Source: Bubalus kerabau
Taxonomy: Eukaryota; Chordata; Mammalia; Artiodactyla; Bovidae
Assembly: GCF_029407905.1 (NCBI RefSeq)
Contig: NC_073628.1
Span: 87,726,501-87,790,500, forward strand
Reading direction: 5' to 3'
DNA: 64,000 nucleotides
Shown here: positions 50,298-57,800 of the stretch, in pieces
Layout of the letters: every line of letters starts with the position of its first letter
Numbering within the stretch: the first letter of the stretch is position 1
Made by a program: the position numbers and the translations under genes
The notes under the pieces: model-generated
Told to the model about the DNA's origin: nothing
Seen by the model: the letters and a program-made list of their open reading frames with translations, nothing else
The model's database searches: none

Positions 50298-51866
50298 TTA
50301 TTTCCAGAGTTCTTGAGAGCTATCTTCTAAGGTCCAGTCTCTGACCGCGGGCAGGCTCAGCGCCTCGCTTTTGACCGACAAGGAGTTCACCAACTCACAG
50401 TGGAACTTGCGGATGTGCCGGTACAGGTCCCCGGACTGCGTGAACCTGCGCTCGCACCACTTGCAGGCGTGCGGCTTCTCGCGCGTGTGCACCACGGCGT
50501 GGCGGCTCAGGTTGTGCGAGTACTGGAAGCTCTTGCCGCACTGCGTGCACGTGTAGGGCTTCTCGCCCGAGTGAGTCCTCTCGTGGCGCTTCAGGGTGTA
50601 CATGCAGGAGAACGTCTTCCCGCACAGCGAGCAGGTGGGCACGTTGACGTCGGCGGCCGGCTTGCTGCGCAGGCCGTCCTGCTCGCGGAAGTGCGTGCTC
50701 AGGTGGATCTGCAGGATGTGCGGGCTGGGGAAGACCTTGTTGCACAGGGGGCACATGAAGATCTGGCCGGCCGGGCTCAGGATGTTGGAGACGTAGGGCA
50801 GCAGGCTGCTCTCCATGCCGCCCTCCACCTGGACCCGCTCGCTCTCGGGGGTCATCATCTCGTCGTCGCTGGCTTTGTCCTCCCGCTCCAGCTCCCTCAG
50901 GACCGAGTCCTCCCTCAGAGGAGCCAGATGGGCCGGCTCATACTGTACCCTGTTATTAGTGCTCACACTCTCTTTCACAGTGCTATGTTCCATGTCATAG
51001 TCATTAGTGCCAACATCACTCTCATCACAGGAAGCCTCTTTCTCCACCTTCACCTGCACCAGGTTGCTTCTCAGCACGTCCTGTGAAGAGAAATAAGAGC
51101 TGTTCAGATTTTCAACTCCTGAAAGGCTGGACTTGACAGACAGGTCCAGCACACAGTCAACATCTGCCGAATCCCTCACGGAGGTGACAGACCTCTGGGA
51201 CAAAGACTCTGTTGAGCTGCAGGGGCTGGCTACTGTTTTTCCAGCTGCTGTGGCGTGTGGCTCTGCCTCTCCGCCAGCCTGGGGGATGCCTGCTGAGTCC
51301 GAGGGCAATCGCATCCACATGTTCCCAGGCTCGGCCGCCAAGTCCCTTTTGCTGGGCAAGATGTTCAGTTTTTCATCTTCCCCTTCATCTTCATCACTGG
51401 GCAAATCGCCTGCCATGTGGCTGCTGCCATCCGAGAGGCTCTCGACTTTGTCCGAACAACTTGAAGCATCTTCTTCCTTTTTGGTGCTGTCTGCCTCCGT
51501 GGTGGCTTTCTCTTTCAGCTTCTTTTTGCAGACTTTGACAATGTCATACATGTGGAGATAACTGGCAGCTGCTAGCACGTCTTCAATGGGCAAGTCTTTG
51601 AACTGGAGTTTCCCTTCATACATGAATTCAAGCAGGAGAGCGAAGGCTGGGGCTGTAACAATGTCGCTGTTCAGATGAACAATGTCTCTTTTGTCCAGCT
51701 GGTCCTTGTAAAAGAGGTGGAAATACATGCTGCACGAAGCCAGTACTGCTCGGTGCGCTCGGAACTGGGCATCTCCCACCAGAACAGTGCAGTCACAAAG
51801 AAAACCCTGATGTCTCTGCTCGCTCAGACACTGCAGCAAATGTCTACTATGGTCTGGAAACTCCAT
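50298..51866 (-). CDS. ZBTB18: ZBTB18 (ZNF238/RP58), BTB-zinc-finger transcriptional repressor, 522-residue isoform
   Basis: Intact single-exon reading frame of 522 codons plus TAA. An N-terminal BTB/POZ domain (about residues 24-91) is followed by an acidic serine-rich linker. The linker contains VLDLS at 239-243, which resembles a CtBP-binding PxDLS motif, and a sumoylation-type VKVE at 272-275. Four C2H2 fingers lie at 370-392, 410-432, 438-460 and 466-489, the second and third joined by the SGEKP linker and the third and fourth by TREKP. The length and sequence match mammalian ZBTB18 throughout. The family member is a nuclear sequence-specific repressor of ACATCTG-type E-box sites, needed for cortical neuron differentiation and myogenesis; it recruits HDAC and DNMT3 activities (established knowledge). 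The start chosen is the strong-context ATG (A at -3, G at +4); an upstream splice adds nine residues in the longer isoform. The zinc-finger half is far more GC-rich than the BTB half. Orthology is not in doubt. Confidence 0.98.
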   Translation of the reverse strand: MEFPDHSRHLLQCLSEQRHQGFLCDCTVLVGDAQFRAHRAVLASCSMYFHLFYKDQLDKRDIVHLNSDIVTAPAFALLLEFMYEGKLQFKDLPIEDVLAAASYLHMYDIVKVCKKKLKEKATTEADSTKKEEDASSCSDKVESLSDGSSHMAGDLPSDEDEGEDEKLNILPSKRDLAAEPGNMWMRLPSDSAGIPQAGGEAEPHATAAGKTVASPCSSTESLSQRSVTSVRDSADVDCVLDLSVKSSLSGVENLNSSYFSSQDVLRSNLVQVKVEKEASCDESDVGTNDYDMEHSTVKESVSTNNRVQYEPAHLAPLREDSVLRELEREDKASDDEMMTPESERVQVEGGMESSLLPYVSNILSPAGQIFMCPLCNKVFPSPHILQIHLSTHFREQDGLRSKPAADVNVPTCSLCGKTFSCMYTLKRHERTHSGEKPYTCTQCGKSFQYSHNLSRHAVVHTREKPHACKWCERRFTQSGDLYRHIRKFHCELVNSLSVKSEALSLPAVRDWTLEDSSQELWK

Positions 51867-51877
51867 ACTGTCTTCAT
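51824..51877 (-). other. Overlapping upstream reading frame across the ZBTB18 start
   Basis: On the minus strand an ATG at 51877-51875 (G at -3, A at +4: moderate context) opens an 18-codon frame including the stop. It is shifted relative to ZBTB18, overlaps the 522-residue start at 51866 and ends in TGA at 51826-51824. In the MCPK-containing transcript the same ATG lies between the two in-frame starts. It would divert some scanning ribosomes; this role is an inference. Confidence 0.55.
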
Positions 51878-51880
51878 AAC
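51867..51880 (-). CDS. ZBTB18: ZBTB18 exon 2 leader: acceptor-proximal GYEDS coding segment
   Basis: Fourteen bases between the splice acceptor (pyrimidine-rich tract then CAG, AG at 51882-51881) and the downstream ATG. In the long isoform they complete the glycine codon and encode Y-E-D-S. In transcripts that start in a noncoding first exon the same bases are 5' UTR and contain an out-of-frame ATG at 51877-51875. Confidence 0.9.
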
Positions 51881-52027
51881 CTGGGAAGAGAGAAATTTCT
51901 CATGAGAGTCTGGTTAGGAACAACTTTTCAATGCTCTAGTCCCCACTTAAAAAAAAAAAATCAGCTTGGGCCTCGGAGGTACATGTCCCTGAATTTTAAT
52001 CAGGCTTATGACCCAAGCACTACCAAA

Positions 52028-52051
52028 TCACACACACACACACACACACAA
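52028..52051 (+). repeat. (AC)n microsatellite in the ZBTB18 intron
   Basis: About 11 AC units. Confidence 0.9.
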
Positions 52052-53453
52052 AACCAAGTGTGAGAAGAAAAATGTACGCTTTCAAAACTTTTTACTCCAG
52101 CCAAACAGTCTCTGATGCGTCTCCACCTTCCCTGAACTTTTAGTCAAGTTTTAAAAGTCTTCATTTCAATACAGTCTCTTACTGAGAGTAAGAATTTAGG
52201 TCTCTTTCAGAAGAAATTTAACTAACTCTAATCATCAAATTATGTCCTACAAAACCTACAAAATAGCTTTATTTTCAAAGGGAACAACTCAAATAATGAA
52301 CAAAGAAAAGTCTCAAACACATTCTGGAAGATTCAGAAAACTTGTTCAACCATCCTTTTGTATTACTTTTGATACCTGACCGCACTTAGAAAGCGCGATT
52401 TAAACACACACATTTGGCTGAATCAAGGAAAAAAAAAAAATGAAACCGCATAATTAGTCCAGAAATCAGCAAACAACTTACTTTTAAAGTCAGAGTGTTA
52501 AAACAACAAAAGCCCTGTGTATAAAAACAGATGTTAATGCCTTAAGATTTGCAGGTATAGCACACATGTACAAGATCAGAAGGAACTACATGAACAGATG
52601 GAAAAGATCATCCTTACTATGAACAAATCCAAATTTTTTTTTTATGAATTGAGAAAAGAAATGGTTGTATTTCTTTGTAAAATCTGTACATTTAGAATAT
52701 TAAAAACCAGAAGGGCTTTATTTAACTCTGAAAATTCTCATCTAAACTTTGATCTGTTGCATAGCAAAATGAGTTCTATATTAAAATCAATACAAACTTT
52801 TAAATAAAGGCATATTACATTTAAATGAAACTCAAAAGCTGTACAGGTTCGACATACCAAAAAAAGCCTTGCTAGTAAAAGAGAAACTATTTTTTTTTTT
52901 TTTACTCTGCCATACCTCAGTCAACAGAAAATACTTTGTTTCAACATAACTTGATATATTCTGTTTTCCCAATAGCCTTTATTCTTTCAAATGTGCATTG
53001 TTGCCCTTATTTTCTGGTGAAAAAGGGTAAAATGGAGGGAGGGGAGACGCAGATGTACAAAGGGTCAAAATTCAACTGCAAAATTCAACTCCTTAAAAAT
53101 AAAGAAAGCCCGACTTCCCCTTTCCTATGACTAGAAGCAAGGTTCCACATCACCCAGCTCAAAAAGTGCATTTGGGGAATGGATACATATTAATTTAATA
53201 TTTAAAAATTACTTCCCTGCTGCTTCTACACTTTGCCCAAGATGAACTAAAACTTTCAGCCTACATTCTGCAAGATGCCACTATTAGAATAAACCAAGAT
53301 TTACAATACAATCACTTTAAGTGCCCCACAGCTAACATCAATCCTAATCCTTGAGAGGGCTAAAAATAAAGATTGGAGGGCAGCTCACAAGGTAGCCGTG
53401 ATCAAATTAGGAGGCTGAGAGGACAGAGAGGGACGAAGAAGGAAGCTTATAAA

Positions 53454-53535
53454 CATCTGATCCAGCTGACTGTGGCCATATGGCAGCTGCTGCCCAGATA
53501 AAGAGATTAAGAATAGAGGAGTGCGATTACAGCTG
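53454..53535. promoter_or_regulatory. Intronic E-box cluster with RP58-like site (enhancer candidate)
   Basis: Five E-boxes in 82 bp: CATCTG 53454, CAGCTG 53463, CATATG 53477, CAGCTG 53484, CAGCTG 53530. The first is embedded in AACATCTGAT, close to the ACATCTG core bound by ZBTB18 itself. A GATAA and an AGATTAAG motif lie between the fourth and fifth. Under uniform base use about 0.3 CANNTG sites would be expected in this length. Confidence 0.45.
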
Positions 53536-54240
53536 TCTGGCCAATTCAGGCAGCTCAAATCTACAAGTTCTAAATTAGTCGCTAACACAAAAACTCCTGC
53601 AAATAATTATCGTTATGCTGAAATAAAAGATCTCTTAAGTATATATTTGAGAGAGAAATGAGGAAACCAGTCAAACTATTCTCCTGGGGACAAAAGTTTT
53701 TTTTTTTCCTTTTCTTTTAAAAAAAACCCTTCGGTTTCAAAAGCACTACAGCTGTATGTTTCAGTAAGTAGTGCTGTGAATGTTTTGGAGAATAAAGTTT
53801 CACAGTGGAATTCATTACACAACAATCTAGCTTCTTAACTAGAATAATCTTCTCATATAAGTTTGAATGCTGGATTCCAAACAGTTTACTGTTCCCCCCC
53901 CCCCCACCACTCCAAAAGCAAAAGGAATCTAAATAGCAGTGAACAACAACAAAAAAGCATTTTAATCCGAAGTGATCTCAAAAAGAAGTATTTCAAAGCC
54001 TTTCTTAACATCTCAAAACTTGAAATATTCTGTAAAGTTCTTTACCGCTCAAACAAAAAGGGATAAAAATTAAAACTAAACAAGCCCAAGACTTTCAATG
54101 CCAATAAGATGTTCATTTAATCCTCAATTCCACATTTTACCCCTAAACTGGATTAGAAAAGTAATGTGATTTTTTTTTAAATTAAATAAACAAAACACCA
54201 AAACAGAAATATGCTCAATCTAATCTCTTGCTACTCCTAC

Positions 54241-54253
54241 CTTTAGGACACAT
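54241..54253 (-). CDS. ZBTB18: ZBTB18 first coding exon segment (MCPK) of the 531-residue isoform
   Basis: The minus strand reads ATG TGT CCT AAA G followed at once by a GTAGGA splice donor (intron begins at 54240). Joined to the acceptor before 51880 it gives M-C-P-K-G-Y-E-D-S-M-E, which runs in frame into the main coding exon; this is the known N-terminus of the long mammalian ZBTB18 isoform. The ATG context is weak (T at -3, T at +4). The reading frame stays open upstream without another in-frame ATG for about 140 nt, so this is the natural first start. The 5' UTR of this exon probably extends to about 54.4-54.5 kb; the transcription start was not determined. Confidence 0.92.
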
Positions 54254-54300
54254 AAACCTGATTAAGTCTTTTCCTCTGAGTCTCGCTGGCTCCAGGTCTG

Positions 54301-54306
54301 TTACAT
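54301..54306 (-). other. ATG-TAA start-stop element in the MCPK-exon 5' UTR
   Basis: On the minus strand ATG (54306-54304) is followed directly by TAA (54303-54301), 48 nt before the MCPK start codon. Such minimal upstream frames can stall or reload ribosomes. Its context is not strong (C at -3), and it matters only if the transcript starts upstream of it, which the MCPK exon layout suggests. Confidence 0.45.
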
Positions 54307-54451
54307 CGGTGGAAAAAAAGCAGACTAAGAGAGACAGATGCAAAGTGGAGATGATGTTAGAGAGGAATGAGATACCTTCTCCACCACAGATCCGCACACA
54401 CTAACTCCCTGTCTGTGTGTTAGAATAAAAGGCTGAGGGATGGCAGGCTGT

Positions 54452-54518
54452 CAGCTGCTCTGACATCATGTTCAGATGGAAATGCTACCTCCAGCTGTGC
54501 TCCTTTTAATGCCATATG
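54452..54518 (-). promoter_or_regulatory. E-box cluster upstream of the MCPK exon (proneural-type promoter candidate)
   Basis: Four E-boxes in 67 bp: CAGCTG at 54452 and 54492, CAGATG (CATCTG on minus) at 54473 and CATATG at 54513. A CRE-like TGACATCA lies at 54461 and a TATA-like ATTAAAAGG on the minus strand at 54511-54503. It sits about 200-260 bp before the MCPK start. ZBTB18 is a known direct target of Neurogenin/NeuroD-class bHLH factors in cortex; assigning that role to this cluster is inference. Confidence 0.5.
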
Positions 54519-56039
54519 CTACTCCTCTACACTCCTGCCACCAGCTTTTTCTTAGGAGAACTTTTCTCTTCTGTTAGTATAAACAAAATACTTCAAAGTC
54601 TCCCTTTTTCCCCCCAAACTTTCTAACAGAAGAAATTGAAAAACTCAGCATATGGAGTTCTACTGTATTTATGGAATAGCAACACTTCTGTCTTAAGTTG
54701 GTGGACTGGCTTACATACTGACAGCACACTCTTGCCACGGTGCTATTCAGGAAATCCAGATTCACTTTTATTCAACTCCAACATTTAGTTTCAAAGGCAG
54801 CTCAGCGATATTTTTAAACCAACCCATTTGACATCTCCAGTCCCATTTCAACATTATTACGGCACTTTAATTTCTTTTTCTCTGCGGAGAGAATGGTATA
54901 CATGTCTCAGGATGTTGGAAGACTATTCAGAACTATGACTTCAACCTGGTTCTCATTATTTCACCCTTACATAACGACTTATCTAAAACTACCTTCTCAG
55001 TAAAATTTCTCACACTGCCAGTTAATGCAAATTTCAACTCTCAGTATCAACAAGCTGAAACTGCACTTTCTGAAATCCTGGAAAGTACTTCAATGAGACA
55101 AATTAATAAACTGACAACCTGCTACAGCCACCTAAAATGATTGCTGCATCTGGGTATCTGATCCGACTTTCCCCTCAGAAAGAGCAGAACTTTGTCTTCC
55201 CCTTGATCTGTGTCCCATAACAATCTTTTTTTGGGTCACTCTGTAATGTTCATGATCACAAGAAAACCTTTCAGGGAGAAAGGGGGAAGGGGCGGGGGAA
55301 CCTAGGTCTAGCAAGTTAGAACTTTTTTAGCTACATGTGCGGGTCTTTTCGAATGGCTGATGAAATTGTAAAGCAACCCGGGCTGGCCCGACCGGTGCCC
55401 TGAAAGGGGCTGCGACATCTGTGAATGTCAAATACGTCTGCACAGGCTCCTGTGGGGGTGAGGAACAGAAAAGGCTCTGGGGCCTGAGGCGCCAAGTGTC
55501 ACAGTCCTAGTGATAACCACTCTGTTCTCATTAGAAAAACCATGGCCAAGAGTTAAAGAGTAACAAAGGCCAAGTTTCTGCCGTGCTTCTTGCTTTCCCA
55601 AAGTCACAAACCCAACTTTCTCTAACTTCGCGATGAATGACATAATTATGAATGCTTATTTCAGGAGGCACTCTTTGGAGATAAAATTCCTCAGCCACAC
55701 CACCTATTCTGCACAAATGCCCTCGCCTCATTCCCATATATCAGACATTAATCACCCCATTTACCCAGTGGGGTTGGGGGGGGGCGAGTGACAGTTTAAT
55801 GAGTCCCGAGCACCGCAATGGGCCAGCGACTCCCACTCCACAAATCAACCTCTTTGAGCCTCGCAGCCGCAGGTCCGTAGAGGGTTTTGTGAGGCCGGGT
55901 TTTGTTTTTCAAGGAGGTGGGGGCAGGGGTGCGGAGCAGGGAGGTGGCGGGGGTGGGGGTGGGAAGCAATGCAAATTTTTACGTAGTTGGCTGTGCATAA
56001 AACACTAGGGGAAAGAGGAAGGTTAAACCACAGGGAAGG
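54519..56039. other. ZBTB18 upstream interval between the two promoter candidates
   Basis: AT-rich unique DNA grading into G-rich sequence after 55740. It would be intron for transcripts starting in the CpG island. Confidence 0.5.
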
Positions 56040-56236
56040 AGGTGGAGGGCGTAGAGCCGGTGCAGCAGGAAAACACCTTAAACAACAGACGAGAAAACAG
56101 ACCCGGGTCACGGCAACAACAAAAGAAAAGTCGTAAGAAGCCGGGGGAGGGTGGCTGCTACCGCTTCCCCGCCGCCACGGCGAGAGCCCCCGGCAACTGC
56201 CCCAGCCCGGGAGGGGCCTCCCCGCGGGCGCCGCCG

Positions 56237-56406
56237 CAGCTGCAAGGGTCCCCGGAGCCGCGGCCGTCCCGGCGCCGTGCAGCTGCACCGCTCCCAAGCC
56301 CCCGCCCCGCGCCCCCCGCCCCCGAGAGGCGCCGCCGCAGCTGCACCGGCCGGAGCGCGCCCCGCGCCGCAGCTGCACCGGCCGCACCCCGCCCGACCCG
56401 CAGCTG
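56237..56406. repeat. Array of five CAGCTG E-boxes in the CpG island
   Basis: CAGCTG at 56237, 56280, 56338, 56370 and 56401. All share a GCAGCTGC core, and three read GCAGCTGCACCG. Spacing is 43, 58, 32 and 31 bp. The similar flanks suggest local duplication of one short unit. Further copies lie at 57422 and 57730. Confidence 0.65.
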
Positions 56407-56618
56407 CGGCGGCCCGGCCCCGCACCCGGCCCCTGCTGCGGCGGTGCCCCCCACCACCCCTAGCTCCACCCGCACAAACTAACTCCACTCGCGGGGCCCG
56501 GTCGCCCGCCCGCCTGCTCGCACTGCCCCGCCGGCCGGGGCCGCACAGCCGGCGCCCCGCCCGCCAGGGCCCCGGGCGCGGAGGGGGCGCCGGGTCGGGG
56601 CCGGGGGCCGGCGCCGGG

Positions 56619-56630
56619 ACTCACACGGAG
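56619..56630 (-). other. Candidate 5' splice donor of a noncoding ZBTB18 first exon
   Basis: The minus strand reads CTCCGT|GTGAGTCC, with GTGAGT at 56624-56619, a near-consensus donor at the downstream edge of the densest CpG island. Splicing from here to the acceptor at 51881 would produce a transcript using the ATG at 51866. No transcript evidence was available, and the -1 base (T) is non-consensus. Confidence 0.35.
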
Positions 56631-57147
56631 CGGCCCTAAGTCACCGCGTCCCCGCCGCCGCCGCGTCCTCCGCCTCCCGGCCGCCGCTGCCGCCGCTGCC
56701 GGACTTGGTGGGCTTCCTCCTCCGCGGGCCCCCCCTCCCTCCCTCCCGGCCCCCCCGCCCCCCAATCCCGGCTCCGTCGCCCGCTCCCCCTGCCCCCTCC
56801 CTCCCTCCCGCCCACCCCCTCTGGCAGCCGGAGGAGCGCGGCGGAGCGAAGAGGCCCCACTCTCAACGGCTCCCCATGGCAGCAGCCCAGGGGCGGCCGC
56901 AGCCTGCCAGACACAGCGAGGGAGCGAGCGAGCGAGGAGCGAGCGCGGAGCCCGGGCCGGGGGGCGGGCGGGGGCGGGGGGGCCAAGGGGGAGGGGCGGG
57001 GGACGCACCACGCACGCACGCGGCGGCGCCGGCCAGATGTTCCCCCCCACCACCCGCGCGCCTCCCTCCCTCCCGGCGCTGGGCTGCTGCGATTGACCGA
57101 AAGCGGCCGGACCGGGTTCCCCGCCCGCCTCCAGCACGCAGTCTCCT

Positions 57148-57263
57148 CCAATAGGAGGGCGGCTTTTCAGGAGGGCGGAGGCAGTGGCGGGCAATCGTCG
57201 GACTGACAAGAGGGCCTAGCCAATGGGAAAGGCGAACTGAAGCTGCCGCTCGCGCGTGCCAAT
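57148..57263 (+). promoter_or_regulatory. Triple CCAAT-box cluster with adjacent GC boxes
   Basis: CCAAT at 57148, 57220 and 57259, each within a few tens of bases of a GGGCGG or GGGCGGG box (57158, 57173, 57285 area). NF-Y/Sp1 arrangements like this mark core promoters of CpG islands and work in either direction, so a divergent plus-strand transcript is possible. Confidence 0.5.
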
Positions 57264-57800
57264 CGCAAACAGAAACTGTTGGGATGGGCGGGTCCGGGCG
57301 GGGCTGGTAGCAAGGCGGTGCAGGCGGAGTCGTCGGGCGGGCGCAGCGGCGGTGGCGGCAGCGGCGCCCCTCTGGGGGACTTGGCCGTGAGAAAGTGAAA
57401 GGAGCCCGCGGGCGGCGGCGACAGCTGCGCTGGGAGGGGCTTGTTTCCAGGCTAGGAGGCCTCGCGCGCTCTGGGCGAGCGGAGCGAGCTTTTCGGTGTG
57501 CGCCTTGACAACCGTAAATACACTTTTAAGTGAAGTGGGTCTGGGCTGCTTGAAGTTACGGAGGTATCCGCGGAGGCAGGGCGCCCGGGACACACATGAC
57601 CTAAGTCCGGCATTAGGTGGCTTCCTCTACTCTGGCTGCTGTGGGTGGCGACGCCCAGGCCCTCGTGTCCCAGAGCGCAGAGGGTAGGACTAAGGGACGT
57701 CCTCGCTCCGTCTGGCGCTGCCCCGTCAGCAGCTGCAGGTGCGCGCCGGGCTCAGCGGACGCCACTGGCTCCGACGGGCAGTTTCTGAGCGTCGTTCTCA

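Larger units (their letters stand above)
51881..54240 (-). other. ZBTB18: ZBTB18 intron between the MCPK exon and the main exon
   Basis: GTAGGA donor at 54240 and a TTTCTCTCTTCCCAG-type acceptor ending at 51881. The intron is AT-rich and contains a short (AC)n at 52028-52051 and poly-A/T runs, but no ruminant SINE. It holds an E-box cluster at 53454-53535, listed separately. The coding match across the junction supports the boundaries. Confidence 0.88.
56040..57800 (-). promoter_or_regulatory. CpG island, probable distal promoter of ZBTB18
   Basis: About 1.75 kb of very GC- and CpG-rich DNA with many GGGCGG/CCGCCC Sp1-type boxes, three CCAAT boxes and no clear TATA, 4-6 kb upstream of the main coding exon. 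This is the usual form of a broad CpG promoter for a developmental regulator. Transcripts starting here and skipping the MCPK exon would encode the 522-residue isoform. It may be bidirectional. The long reading frames across it are composition artefacts. Confidence 0.7.

Noticed and set aside
50400..51086. 228-codon open frame on the plus strand opposite ZBTB18
   Set aside because: It is the antisense shadow of GC-rich zinc-finger codons; low-complexity protein with no domain.
54254..54397. In-frame N-terminal extension of ZBTB18 upstream of MCPK
   Set aside because: The frame is open but has no ATG before MCPK; it would need a non-ATG start for which there is no evidence.
56460..57209. Long proline/arginine/glycine-rich frames on both strands of the CpG island
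   Set aside because: High GC removes stop codons by chance; the products are low-complexity and overlap one another on both strands.
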